Positions 10,292 through 23,412 are shown, counted from the stretch's first letter. The stretch is 64,000 bases of DNA from Cocos nucifera (GCA_006176705.1 QRFJ01001016.1:253001-317000); one strand, 5' to 3'. Translations and numbers: made by a program. Notes: generated from the letters alone by a model not told the origin.

Positions 10292-13264
10292 ATGGCCTCC
10301 TCCACCTACTATCTCTTGCTTCCACTTCCCCACCTCCTCGCTCTCCTCTTCCTTCTCTACGCCAACCCAGCCGTCGGCTGCTTCAACTCTATCTTTAGCT
10401 TTGGAGACTCCCTCGCCGACACCGGAAACTTTCTCACCTTCGCCAAAGACAGTAACATCGGCCGCCTTCCTTACGGCGAGACTTACTTCCACCGTCCCAC
10501 CGGTCGGTTCTCCGATGGGCGAATCGTCATTGACTTCATTGGTGTGCAGTCCTCATCTCTTCTACCTTTGCTATTAATTGCTAGAAACTATACTGTTTTA
10601 ATGGAACAAGGTTCTAGAGAACAAATGTTATCCGAAAAATTGAAATTCCAAGTTGTTTGGAATCTGGACGGTTGAGAAATTGAAATGAAAAAAAAAAAAA
10701 AGAGAGTTTCTTATAACAAGCTTATCGCGGGTGAATGGTGGGTGCAGCACAACGCCTGGGACTGCCTCTCGTGCCGCCATATCTAGTGGGGCCTGGAGGG
10801 CAGGGTTTCCGGCAAGGGGCAAACTTCGCAGTGGGAGGAGCGACGGCGCTGCCCAATGACTTCTTCAAGGCCAAGGGGCTCAACATTACATGGACACAAT
10901 ATTCGTTGGGCATTCAGATCGAGCAGTTCAAGAATCTGCTGCCTTCGCTTTGTTCCTCGGATTCAGGTAAAGCTTTTCGAGTTTTACTGGATATGGTTCA
11001 TAAACAGGACGAAATCAGCTTGTTTTATAGAAAAATATATATATATTTGAAGAAGGAAAAATTTTAGATTTCAATGCTAATCTTCATCGTTTTCATATAA
11101 TAAGTATAAATATTCTAGCTCTTAAAAATCAACTTCAAACTTTTGAACAACAACATGGATGAGTTGCACTTGGTTATGAGTCAACCCTGAAGATGGTGGT
11201 TACATAAATTTTTTTTTAAAAAAAAGAAAAACAAAAGAAAACCGTGAAGATGGTCGGGTGAGCATAGAGTAGAAGATGGAGATTGGTCACTCTTGCTCTT
11301 ATAAAAACAAAAATAGAAAATCCTTTCCAATGCAAAGGATGGATATACCCTCTTGGGTTATAGTTCAATTTGCAATCCTTCGAAAACGTGATAACCAGAC
11401 AATATTCATATTCAATTTTATCCTTTTTCTTTTCTTTATAGTAAAAGTGGAGAAGGTAATGCCTCCTCTTTAATTAGTTTTATCAATGATCTATAAGTGA
11501 TGCAAATCCATGATTGGAGTACAATGACAAAAATTAGTTTATTAAGTAATATTTGTATTACCACTAATTTTTTATTCAAGAATCTAGACTTCTCTTCCAT
11601 GATTTAAATTAGGAGATTTTAATAACAAATTAATCAATAAAAACCAACGTAAAAGATTTGTCTATTCTATTATGTTGGAGAAATTATATCCTATGCCACA
11701 CGCATCATATGATAGTGCACCATGGCAATGATCAAGTTTCATTCTTGAAGGTTTTATTCATCATGGAAATCTGATTTTTTATAGCCCATAGAAATGAAAA
11801 AAGATAATTGGCATGGTGCACCACCATGTGTCATGTGGAGTAGGATAAAATTTCTCCCTTCATTGTTGCTAGCAAATTTAGTCTTTGTTTCTGGTCCCTT
11901 TATTCAGGTTCACGTATTCTGCTTCATGGACAAAAAAAGATATACATCTGACATGGACTTTTACAAATCTAACTCTTTTCCGTTCACATTTGCAGAGTGC
12001 CATGTTTTTTTAAACAACTCGCTTTTCCTCATGGGAGAGATAGGAGGCAATGACTATAATCATCCGTTCTTCCAAGGAAGAACTGTGGAAGAGATAACCA
12101 CCTACGTTCCCAGCGTCATCTCCGCCATTAGCTCGGCAATCAAAGTGAGTCCATTTCGGTTGATGTATTCCCTACTGCAAGCCCATTTCATTCTCAATAT
12201 TGCGTTTATTCTATTAGCAGCGTGTGGGAGCTTTCTAAACCCTGTTTACCAATGCTCTCTATTTAATTGCTAGGTCTTAATTGATCATGGGGCGAAGACA
12301 TTGGTAGTACCTGGTAACTTCCCGATTGGATGCGTTCCAGTGTATCTGAATCTTTTCCAAAACTCAAGCAAAGGAGACTATGATCCACATACAGGTTGCA
12401 TCAACTGGTTGAATAAATTTTCGGAATACCACAATCAGCTACTTACGGCCGAGCTAGAAAAACTTCATCAACTTTACCCCAACGCCACCATCATCTATGC
12501 TAATTACTATGAAGCATTATTCAATATCATCCGTTTTCCGGGCAAATTTGGTGAGCCTTTCTTTTATGCCTACCAAATCTTCTGATGATGGTGATTTTCT
12601 TTTATTTGCTCATAGCCATACAATTTAGGCATCGATCACTTTAAATATATATATATATATATTTGATATAGTTAACTATTTTAAAAAAATAGAATCATAA
12701 TGTTGAAGCTAGAGATATGGTAGGGACTTTGAAAGTGGTGGTGGTGTTGATGGGCGAGGGCAGTAGCAATAGCGATGACGTACGGTGGCTATAGTGGATT
12801 CTTGCTTACTTGAGGTGTGGGTAATACAAAACAATCCATATCTAATCAAGTTGAGAGATGGCTGTCCCAACTCAAATCTCTGTATCTTTAACTTAAAGCC
12901 ATTTTCCTTTATATAGTTTTTTTCTCGAACTTGGTATCTCCGCGAGGGTTGTGACGTGAATGCCTTCATGTTTTGCATGACCATGTTCACCTTAAAATAA
13001 TAGCATGAGTTACGTGTCGTTAACTAGTTGGTAGAGTTGACTGCAGGAATTGAGGTAACTGAGGCAGCATGCTGCGGTCCGGCTAATCCCAAATCCCTTG
13101 TATTTTGTGGAGATCCAGCGGCCACGGTCTGCAGCGACCCCTCAAAGTATATTTCATGGGATTCAACGCACGAAACGGAGGCGGCTTATAAAATCATTGC
13201 TGATAGCTTATTATATGGACCATATGCAAGTCCTCCTATAACTCGAGCGGGCTCGGGATGTTAG
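10292..13264 (+). CDS. GDSL esterase/lipase gene 2 (5 exons, complete but divergent)
   Basis: Exons: 10292-10541, 10748-10966, 11996-12144, 12274-12550 and 13047-13264, giving 370 codons. It is the same secreted SGNH-hydrolase family as gene 1. The signal peptide is hydrophobic at residues about 8-23. Block I is SFGDSLADTGN with Ser40, block II is GANFAVGG, block III is GGNDYN with Asn175. Block V reads WDSTHETEAAY with Asp337 and His340. The catalytic residues are present, but the usual WDGxHLT is changed at two positions (Gly to Ser, Leu to Glu). The AACCGGGGP segment is reduced to AACCGPANP, and the protein stops about 15-25 residues earlier than its paralogues. Exon 4 begins VLIDHGAK where the others have LIELGAK or LIQLGAK. 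All introns are GT-AG. It is probably still a gene, but specificity or activity may differ. A pseudogene without visible lesions cannot be excluded. Confidence 0.87.
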
Positions 13265-14809
13265 ACAATGTAATATGGTAAAAATAATTGCAAACAAGGC
13301 AACGCCTTTTGATATGTTTGGCTCCCACAGATAAGAAATCTTATACTCGAAAGATGTTTTTATCTGCAACGCGTGATACCAAAGCCCTGATAAGTTCCTT
13401 AGCGCAATACTTCACAATTTATACAATGGAAAGAGGAGACGAGCAGTACTCAGTTCGGTGTGATATCTAGTCATCACCCAATCTTCTACATGTCTTGAAT
13501 TTAAATTCAACTACAAGAAAAAATGTATGGTGTGGCCTCTGAGGGACATCCTACCCTATTCCTTTCAATTTAATTTCAAACCAATATCGGACCGCACCGA
13601 CTGATTCAACCAATTGAACCGAAGCCAGTCGGCTAACCTGTCCGGCATACACCCCTTAAATTGGATTGGTCAAAATCAAATGATTGTCTGAACCGGACGA
13701 TCATGGATATTTGGTGTTTGTGCTGGAAGTTTGGACGTCTAAAAGGCTAGATTACAAAGTTGCTACCCAAACTATATATATATATATATATATTAAAAAA
13801 AAAAAAACTCCACTGCACTTATCAAGGATCAAGGTTAGGGCATTTTTCCCCCCTTATTTTTTTATGATTTTTATAAATTTTAGATAGTAAAATTTTAAAT
13901 TATGACATCATGCTTATATCATCATTCTGCGAAATGATTGAATCCCCTCCAAAGTAAATGGACAACCTCTGCCACTTGACAAGTGGTGATACCAGCCAAA
14001 TGAATGTTCATTTACAAAATCCAAATCTTAGATTGTGAGAGCAAGTACGACATCTACTTACGGAGCCAGACTGGACGTTCCTAGAGTAAATGCTATGTTA
14101 ACTCCGGAAAAATCACTTAGAAAAAGTCATTCTAATATCCAGATTTCTTGCATCAATCACTTTGCTTCATTAAATGGCCCGCTTCACTGTGCCAATTCAA
14201 AGGGAGCAACGAGAATACGCCACACTTATTGTGAGACATCTTGACTGATAATTGAATTACTAAAGAATTTTTGCATAAGTTAAAACAATGAGATGGCTGG
14301 AATCCGGTAGGGATGCAGTGTTTGTTTGAAAATATTTCGATCAACCTTGATTTGCTTATCATTTCAAGCGCAATTCAACCTAGCTTAATTTCTCAATTGG
14401 ATACCTAGTGGCCTGTAACCTTTTACATAAGTACAATCGAAGATTATCATGGAATTTGTTGCATCTAGTGTTTGAATTGTTTCTAGGTACCGCAAAAGTC
14501 GAGTTCAATTTGACTTGGATCGAGTTCCAAAAGCTAAAATTCTTATATTCCTAAGATTGCATTTGGTGCATTATCAAACAGTGGTAATCTAAATTACTTG
14601 ATAATCTAAATTATCTTCAATCTAAAAAGATTGTCAATAATATTGATTACTATATTTGGTATATACAGAAAATATTACAGTAAGATTATTCGAAATCTTA
14701 ATTGACATGTTTGATATAATAATCAGATTACTGATAATATAATATTAAATTTTTAAAATATTTTTAAATTAAATTTATTAAAAAATGCATCCCATACATA
14801 AAATATAAA
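13265..14809. other. intergenic region after GDSL gene 2
   Basis: Holds the gene 2 3' UTR, a (TA)n run near 13774-13792 followed by an A run, and unremarkable AT-rich sequence. From 14540 to 14760 there are repeated gtaatctaa / gataatctaa / gattat motifs, which look like decayed MITE-type sequence but show no clean terminal inverted repeats. No gene was seen. Confidence 0.4.
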
Positions 14810-15363
14810 TATATATTATAAATATATATAATAATATATATTATCTATAATATATTATATTCTAATATATATTTATATTTATAATATATTATTATAATAT
14901 TATTATATATTATAATAATATTATTATTATATTATCATGTATTATTATATTATTATATTATTATAATAATATTTTATTATATAACATTACATTTACATAT
15001 ATATTATAATATATATTATATATAAGATATTATATTCTAATATATATTTTTATTTATTATATATTATAATGTATTATTATATTATAATATTATATTACAA
15101 TAAGATTATTATAATATATAATAATATAATATAATATTATTATAATGTAACATTATCTTATATTTATAATATGAATATATATTATGTATTTTATATTATA
15201 ATATATATTATATATAATATATTATAATCTAATATATATTTATATTTATAATCTAAATTATAATATATTATTATTATATAATATTATATTATATTATTAT
15301 TTATTATTATATTATAATATTATCATAATATATTATATATGATAAAATTATCATATATAATAT
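14810..15363. repeat. almost pure A/T block
   Basis: About 550 bp made almost only of A and T in irregular combinations of atatat, taatat and attata, rich in self-complementary stretches. It ends exactly where the copia LTR copy begins. No unit length is fixed, so it is not a simple microsatellite. Confidence 0.8.
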
Positions 15364-15364
15364 T

Positions 15365-15819
15365 ATCGATTCGAGCCTCTGCTCGAGATCTTGCTTCGAA
15401 ATCATCATTCTCTGAATTTTCACTAAGACTTCAACTCGAAAATCTTGAATCGACTCGAGCCTCCGCTCGAGACTAATACTTCTAAAACTTTTGCGTGCCA
15501 CTCTGCATATCAGCTTGAGCTGAACAACGAGTCGAACCTCGAGTCGACTCGTGGGCTTCTTATGCTGAAAAATTTTAATTTATCCAAAAATTTTCTTCTT
15601 GAATTTTGGTTTGGAGATATTCTTTACAAATCTTGTTTCACGTATGATTTATGCTTCAAAAGCCTCCAAATCTTCTCTATCAATTTTTAATTACATTTAT
15701 ATGAAGGTTTTATTTGGTACTTTAAAATGCATCCTGAAATATGATCTCAACAACTTCATTAGTTCAAATATATACTCAAATATTTTGTTACTCATCAAAA
15801 TTAATCCTTGATGTCAACA
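15365..15819 (-). repeat. truncated 3' LTR of the copia element
   Basis: Matches 24444-24906 in the same order with about 10-15% visible divergence, sharing the tcgactcgagcctccgctcg motif and a long common tract ending in gtcaaca. Only the PPT-proximal 455 bp remain. The right edge, tcaaca, is the reversed TG end of the LTR. Confidence 0.85.
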
Positions 15820-15833
15820 ATCTTTTCCTTTTT
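15820..15833 (-). promoter_or_regulatory. polypurine tract of the copia element
   Basis: Directly inside the 3' LTR the plus strand reads atcttttccttttt, which is aaaaaggaaaagat on the element strand. Position and composition fit the plus-strand primer of an LTR retrotransposon. Confidence 0.7.
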
Positions 15834-16149
15834 GATGATGATAAAACTTTGAATATATGAGCAAGAAATGTGCAATAACAATGCATTAAGGATATTTTCA
15901 ATAGATTAATGATTTAATCCCTTTTATATTTTTATATTTGTCTCCTCAATTTATGCTTGTATTTTTAATATATCTTTTCAATTTAAGATTAAGTTTTCTA
16001 CTCATATTTATTAGAATGATAAATTATCAGCATATATCCATATATATATGCCAAGCATTAGTATTAAATAATCATACATTGAGTATATATCATGGCACAA
16101 ACTCCAAACTTATAATTCACATCATATATATTGAAAATTTTAATCCTTA

Positions 16150-16350
16150 ACATATTCATGCTTAAAATTTTAAATTTAACATATTCAAAATGAATAAATT
16201 TTAACATATTTAAAGTGAATAAATTATGGATGAATTTTAACATATTCAAAGTTTTAACATATTCAAAGTGAATGAATAGTGGATAAATTTTAACATATTC
16301 AAAGTAAATGAATAGTGGATACATTTTAACATATTTAAAGTGAATGAATT
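16150..16350. repeat. tandem AT-rich repeats next to the 3' LTR
   Basis: About six imperfect copies of a unit containing tttaacatattcaaagtgaa, spaced 20-48 bp, lie between the extra ORF region and the PPT. They give a short repetitive minus-strand reading frame (FEYVKI, LNMLKF) that is almost certainly not coding. Confidence 0.7.
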
Positions 16351-16739
16351 CATGCTCATATACATATTACTCCTCCTTTTTGTCATCAATTAAAAATATA
16401 AAGTTAAGATAAATGTTCAAAACGAGTGTAAAAGTAAGTGATCATGAGTTTCATTGCATTAATAAAATGTACTATAATACAATGAAACATCAAGTTCAAA
16501 GCAAGATCATATTAAGCAAGTTTACATTTATAAGTGCCAAGTACATAGAGTCAAATACAAGCATAGAGTCAAATACAATCATATACTCCTAATACATAGA
16601 TGTAAGTACAAGAAGTGGATAGACACTAGAGCCTACGAGGCTACTTATCATCAGATGAAATCTCTAATATCTGGGATGAGACTCGTGAGGTAGAAGATCT
16701 GGCTTGCCTGCTCCTAGTTCTAGAAGAAACTCTAGCAAC

Positions 16740-18100
16740 CTACAAGGGAGGAAGTCCTCCACGAGTGTAGACTTTGAGTGGTGGTTTGCTCTCACTCGTA
16801 GATAGCTGGATGGACTGACCAGGTGACATAGGTGGAGGAGGTGGAGGTCGAGGCATGGCTTTCCTAGCTACAATATCTGCTGCTGTTGGTGGTGGTATCG
16901 CACGTAGAGTGAGTTTCTCTATTTTTTCAATCAAACTGTCCATGGCTTCAAGTACTGAAATGATGTTCTACTATTGTTCCTGACCTAGGTTACTGATCGC
17001 TGGCATCATCTCGGTGACTCCAGACTCAACTCTCCTTCTGAGCCGAGCAAGCTCCTCAATGATGCTAAAGTGATCAGTGGATGTGTCATGTGTGTGTTCC
17101 CTCTGCTCCAAAATAGAAAACCTCAAAGAGATAAACCTTATCTCTGTCTGTATAGTCTCTACTCTCTCAGATAGTCTTTGAATCTTTTTACTGACTCTGG
17201 TAGATATCATGTCTGCCAGTCTCTCCATAGATGCAGAGTCAGCAGGTGGTGTTTGTGGGACCTCCTCATGGGTGGAGCTCGAGATGTCATAGGTGTATCG
17301 GGATCAATATTAGATGTATCTCGGGCTGCAACTAAAGTAGAGGGCTCTCCTACCTTTACAACCCTAGATACTCTCCTCTCTTAATCAAAAATATTCTTGA
17401 CCCATCTTCCATCCTCTATATGATATTGCATTCTGATCAAGGCTCTCATATCATAAACATCATAGTGAGATTGCTTCTTGCTTGCTTTATTCTCTAGTGA
17501 TACTCCTATAGTCTCAAAAATCATAGTCGGGGTCATTCCATTGGATAAGCATATCTTATTTCTAGATGCCGTCTCTCTTATTTGATGATCATAATGGCAG
17601 ACAGATTTATCTGAGTTCGCTGAACCATCAAATACATCATGCACGGCTCTCTTTCAGACATAAAGTCATGTCTACCTAATTTTAAAATAAAAATTCTACT
17701 GATGTTATGATGAAGAACACTCATTTTCACTAATAGTGTGGGTGCCAGTACATCTCCTATAATATCATCCATATCCATAATTAATTTCAAACCTTTTTTT
17801 ATTAGATAATTTATTGGGCACAAAACTTTCTTTAATGAAACCAAAAATCTGAGGCAAACTCTCTTCAGTCATCTAAATTTGTATACCTTTGATTGTACTT
17901 ACAATTTCAAAAAATCTCTTTTTAAGATTTTCATAGAACTCTCTAACCAATTTAGGGTATATGAGGATATCCATTGTATAGAATTTTTTCCATCCCATCC
18001 TACCAATCCAAGTTCTAATAAAAAAATTATAACTTTCAAAGAAATCAAAATCAATTCTCCTCTTCATTGCAATGGCTCTAGTAGCCATCCTACCGATAGA
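16740..18100 (-). pseudogene. extra ORF region downstream of copia pol
   Basis: Minus-strand frames here resemble the envelope-like / putative plant transposon protein found after pol in Sireviruses. The start (17873-18088) reads WKKFYTMDILIYPKLVREFY, close to the family pattern of a tryptophan followed by YPxLVREFY. Later pieces (17381-17844) continue it in other frames. The end (16971-17228) is a charged, probably coiled-coil segment, followed by a proline-rich tail (16740-16943). Frames are interrupted, so no protein is made. Function in the family is unknown. The match is from remembered family pattern, not from a search. Confidence 0.6.
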
Positions 18101-18689
18101 TGAAGGTGATGGAGGAGGTGAGTTTAGTATACCTTAATCCTGTTGAGGTTCTTTCTGAATGGATTCTTTCTGAATGAGTTCTTCGAAGGGTTGAGAAATC
18201 TTAGATGGTTGGGATGCTGTCCATTCCATTCAAAATTTTCTTCTCCTCATCCATTCTTCGACTCCACGAGTATTACAAACTTTCCTCACTCCACACCTTT
18301 TTCCAACCATTTTACCCAAAGTCGGCCTTTGACTTCAAGAATCGAAGGGAAGAGATGGAAGGGAGACAAACAATACTATTGGATTGGATTTAGGGGGACA
18401 AGAGGCCCTCTGCTCGTCGAGAAGAAGATTTTCTAGGACATCGCAAATAGTCATGAGTCCATTTTAATCTCTGTGGCTCCGACCCTCGAGTCGACTCATG
18501 GTTTTAAACTAGTTTGCTCGAGTCAACTCGAGCAATAGTTCTGAAACTTTAAAGTTTCAGAGGAAATTTATCATTCAAGTAACATCTAGTTATGTTTCTA
18601 AATATTGATCATTAATTTTATATATAAGATTTAATTCTTTTGGATTTAATTTGATTTACTTAGAATTATCAAAAATAAAATTTAATCAG

Positions 18690-21600
18690 GTTGATAGCAT
18701 AGTTCTAAGTCTCTTCTAATAATGCTGAATTTTTCTTCACTAAGAGGTTTTATGAATATATTAGCTAATTATTTATCAGTATAAATAAATTCAAGCACCA
18801 AATCATTATTTTGTATATGGTCTCTTATCAAGTGATGCCTTATCTCAATGTATTTGGATCTTGAGTGTTGAATTGGATTATTAGTTAAATTGATTGTACT
18901 TGTGTTATCACATCTTATGGATATTTTATTAAGTTTGAATCCAAAATCTTCTAATTGTTGTTTAATCCAAAAAATTTATATGCAACAACTTCCAGCAGCA
19001 ATATATTCGGCCTCGATCGTTGATAGTGCTATTGAGTTTTATTTTTTACTAAATCAAAAAATTAAATATACTCTTATAAATTGACATGTGCCACCAGTGC
19101 TTTTTCTATCAAGTTTGTATCCAGCAAAATCAACATCAGAGTAATTAATTAATTCAAATTGAGATGCTCTATCATACCATAGTCCTACATTAAGTGTCTC
19201 AAATAAGTATCAAAAGATTCTTTTAACAGCAAGCAGATATGATTCTTTAGGATCTGATTGATACCTAGCACACATGCAAACATTGAATACTATATCTGGT
19301 CTACTTATAGTAAGATAAAAAAGTGAGTCTATCATATCTCTATATAATTTTAAATCCACTTTCTTATCTTTCTAATCTTTGTTAAGTTTACAGGATGTAT
19401 TTATTGGTGTGCCAATTGATCTTGAACTCTCCATCCTAAACTTCTTGAGTATTTTTTTTATATATTTTATTTGGTTGGAGATCCCCTTTTTATTTTGCTT
19501 GATTTGAAGTTTGAGGAAGAAGTTTAACTCTTCCATCATGCTCATCTCGAACTTATCCTATATTAGCTTAGCAATTTCTTGATAAAAAATTTCATTAGTG
19601 GCACCAAAATAATATCATCCACATAGATTTGTACAACTAATGGATTCTCATCTTTTCTTTTTAAGAATAAGATTTTATCTATATTTTCTCTATTAAAATT
19701 ATTATCTAGCAAGAATTTACTTAATCTTTCATACCAAGCACGTGAGGCTTATTTTAGACCATATAGGGCTTTATGTAATTTGAATACATGATTTGAAAAT
19801 GCATGATTTTTAAATTCAGATGGTTGTTCAACATACACTTCTTCTGCTATATAATCATTAAGAATATACTTTTTATATCCATTTGATATAATTTAAAATT
19901 CATGAAATATGCAAAAATAAGCAATAGTCTAATAGCCTCTAATCTAGCTACAAGGATAAAGGTTTCATCAAAATCAATGTCTTCTTTCTGATTATATTCT
20001 TTTGCTACTAATCTAGCCTTATTTCTTATAATGATTTCATGTTCATCCAATTTATTTCTATATACCCATTTAGTTTCAATTATTGGATGGTTATTTGATC
20101 CATCGACTAGGGTCCACATTTCATTTTTTTCAAATTGATTTAATTCTTCTTGCATGGTATCTATCCAATATGGAATATTTTCAGCTTCTTCTATTGATTT
20201 AGGTTCAATTTGTGAAATAAAAGTTATGTAATTATTTATATTTTTAAGATAAGATCGTATTCTTATCCCTTGTGATGGATCATCGATTATAAGATCTTTA
20301 GAATGTCCATGTGCATACCTCCATTCTTTTGGCAACTCCTCTCTTGGATTATGAGAGGACTATTCATTCTTCTCTTCTTCATTATTTAGAGATTGAGTGT
20401 TAGATTATCCATCTTGTCATGAAGATTTTTTACATCCTCATCTAAAGCATCTTCTTTTTTAATAGATTTATCATTATATTTATTAAAGATAATATAAATT
20501 GATTCTTCAACAATGAGAGTTTTTTTATTGAAGACTCTATATGCCTTGCTTGATGAAGAGTATCCTAAGAAGATACCCTCATCGGACTTGGCATCAAATT
20601 TTTTTAGATTATCATTTTTATTATTAAGTATGAAGCATTTGCAACTAAACACATGAAAATAGTTGATATTTAATTTTCTACCATTTCAAAGTTCATGAGA
20701 TTTTTTGTAAAATAGGTCTTATTAGAATATGATTTAATGTGTAATATGCAGTATTTATTACCTCAGTCTAAAAAAATTTAGGTAAATTGCTTTCACACAA
20801 CATAGTTAATGTCATTTCTTCTAGTATTCTTTTTTATCTTTCTACTACTCCATTTTATTGTGGAATTCTAGGTGCTAAAAAATTATGATCAATTTTTTTT
20901 TTATTATCAAAATTTTTAAAGTACTGATTTTCGAATTCTATACCATGATCACTACGTATGCAAACTATTGATGTGTTCTTTTCATTCAAAACCTTTCGAT
21001 AAAATTTGAAAAATGCATTGAAGGCTTCATCTTTTTGTACTAAAAATATTATCTAAGTGAATCTTAAAAAATCATCTATAATTACAAGATCATACTTTTT
21101 ACCTCCTAGACTAGTGATCTTTGTGGGTCCAAACAAATCCATGTGTAGCAATTCTAAAGATCTAAATGTTGAAATCATTCCTTTTGGTTTGAAAGAATTT
21201 CTAGTTTGCTTTACAAATTGACATGCATCATAAATTCGATTCTTTTCAAAACTTAATTTTGGTAATTCTCTTACAAGATCTTTCTTAATTAATTTTAAAA
21301 GTAAGTCCATACTAACATGACCTAATCTACAATGCCACAACCAACTAGCTTCATTAATCTTGGTATTCATTGCCATAAGACATTGACAATTCTTCATGTA
21401 TAGATCATCAAGATCTACCATGTAGACATTGTTATATCTATGTTCTATGAACATGATGCCATTGTCATTTAAATTAGAAACAATATATAATAGAGATTCA
21501 AAAGTTTATCATAAAATTGATCAATGTTAAGCAAATTATGTTTCAACTCATCAACTAACAATACATTTTGAAGTAGGAGTGATACGAATGCTACTGACGC

Positions 21601-21780
21601 TAATGATACATTCCTTTTTTATTATCGCCAAATGTAACTATCCCTTCTTCTTTAGGCTCAAAAGTGATAAATTATGATTTATCATCCATCATGTGCCTTG
21701 AGCAGCCACTATTAAGATATCAAAGTCTTTTCTTGTTCCGAGCTGCAAGGCACTCCTACACAAGAAATCAAGTTGAGTTT
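18690..21780 (-). pseudogene. copia pol (protease, integrase, RT, RNase H), broken
   Basis: Read right to left: a protease active-site region at about 21680-21725 reads YLNSGCSRHM, where the family has DSG. GAG-pre-integrase and integrase lie at 21053-21454, with WHCRLGHVSM and MDLFGPTKITSLGG. RT starts at 20335-19847 (NEMWTLVDGSNN, KARLVAK, QMDIKS). The RT active site IYVDDII is near 19600-19625. RNase H is at 19150-18700, with KSTGGTCQF and STIEAEYIAAGSCC. Stops and frameshifts separate all pieces. The domain order is diagnostic of Ty1/copia. Confidence 0.85.
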
Positions 21781-21839
21781 TTAGGTACTAAAGTCATCTT
21801 GGATCCTTTCAGATTAGTACTCATGATTTTTTTTGGAAT

Positions 21840-23215
21840 CTAAATTATTTTAACTATTTTTTTATTTAATTTTCTAAAATCACATGCATAAGATTTATGA
21901 CCAATTTTGCCATAATAAAAATATAAGATATTTGAAGTAGAGTTTGAAGAAGCTTTAGCAAATAGATTTTTGAATAATTTTTATTTCTTATGAGGTTTAA
22001 ATCCTAATCCGACTTTATTAAAAATAACTTTTTACTCATTTAGTAGCATATTTAATTTATCAAAACTATAGATAAATCTTTTTACAAATGATTTGATTTT
22101 TGCTAGTTTATCATTCAATTTTTGATTTTTATTAGTAAGCAAATTCAGTTTTTCAGAAAATATTTTCTTTTTATAAGTAAGTTCTGAATTTAACTTTCTC
22201 AAATCTTTATTGTTCAAAGTTGCTTTCCTATATTCAGCCATAAGTTTAGAAAAAAATCTCTTGTAACTCATCAAAAATAAAATATAAGAAGTTTTCAACA
22301 TTTACCTCCTTATGATATGCCATCACGCAAAGGTTATTTTCTTCTTGTGATTCTTCCTCGGAGCTAGAGTCCTCATTATAACTCTAAGTGGCCATCATCG
22401 CTTTCTTCTTGAGCTTTTTGGATGATTTCTTAAGAAGGGGGTAGTCCATCCTAAAGTAGTCGAATTTCTTACACTCGAAGTAAATTGGTAACTCCTCTTT
22501 TTCTTTATTTGGTTCACCTTTGAAGGTCTTCTTCTCGAATTCTTGCTTCTTCTTTCTCATAAACCTCTGAAACTTTCTTTCAATCATAACCAAGTCTTCT
22601 TCTTCCTCCTCTTCATTGAATTTCTCACTCTCATCATCCTTGGAAGTAGTTGTCTTGAGAGCTATGGTCTTTTTCTTCTTAATTTTTTCTTCATGTTTTG
22701 CCTCATATTCAATTCATGAGTCATTAAGGACCCAAGAAGCTCTTTCAATGATAGCTTGTTGAGATCTTTAGCTTCTTGGATGGTGGTGACCTTTATTTTT
22801 TAAGCTTTCGAAAGTGACTTAAGAATTTTACGAACAAGCTCAATGTTAGTGTAAGATTTATCCAAGCCTTTTAAACCATTGATAACATCGATAAATCTAA
22901 TAAATATTTTAGAAATAGACTCATTTGACTTCATCTTAAATAATATATATTGATGGACAAGCATTTTATTTTAGACTTCTTTACTTGATTGGTACCCTCA
23001 TGGGTAACCTCTAGCATATCCCAAATTTTTTTGGCTGAAGCACAAGTAGAAATTTTATTGAATTCATTGGGGTCTAATGCACAATATAGGACATTCATGG
23101 CCTTAGTATTTAATTTTATTATTTTAATATCATGCTCTTCCCAATCCTCTTTCGATTTGAAAATAGCATCATCCTCTATTTTGATTGTGGGAGTGTGTGG
23201 GCCTTTGATTATCAC
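21840..23215 (-). pseudogene. copia gag, broken
   Basis: The N-terminal part (22931-23215) is a UBN2/retrotran_gag-like segment with SKEDWEEHD, MNVLYCALDPNEF and AKKIWDMLEVTHEGT. A decayed zinc knuckle at 22384-22593 reads YFECKKFDYFRMDYPL, with the second Cys and the His lost. A lysine-rich, coiled-coil-like segment follows at 22032-22301. Several stops interrupt the frame. Confidence 0.75.
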
Positions 23216-23394
23216 TCTCCAAAGATGATAATCAAGTGCTTAAATGTAAATGCGCATGCGTATTTTTCAATAAGTATAATTTATTTCATTGAATAAGGAT
23301 GGATGGTTGGTCGATTGCCCTTCGATAAGAGATGCACTCATATGGGTTGTCATTTGATCTCAATTTTTTATTGTTAAATCAAATGAAGTGAGTA

Positions 23395-23410
23395 CCAAGC
23401 TTTGATACCA
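23395..23410 (-). promoter_or_regulatory. primer-binding site of the copia element
   Basis: The element strand reads TGGTATCAAAGC two bases inside the 5' LTR. It matches the initiator-methionine tRNA complement used by plant copia elements (TGGTATCAGAGC) with one change. Confidence 0.8.
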
Positions 23411-23412
23411 CT

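Noticed and set aside
11794..12273. A 159-codon frame covering exon 3 of gene 2 as a separate protein
   Set aside because: Its first part is intron 2 read-through. The paralogue exon border at 11996 and the cag acceptor define the real exon.
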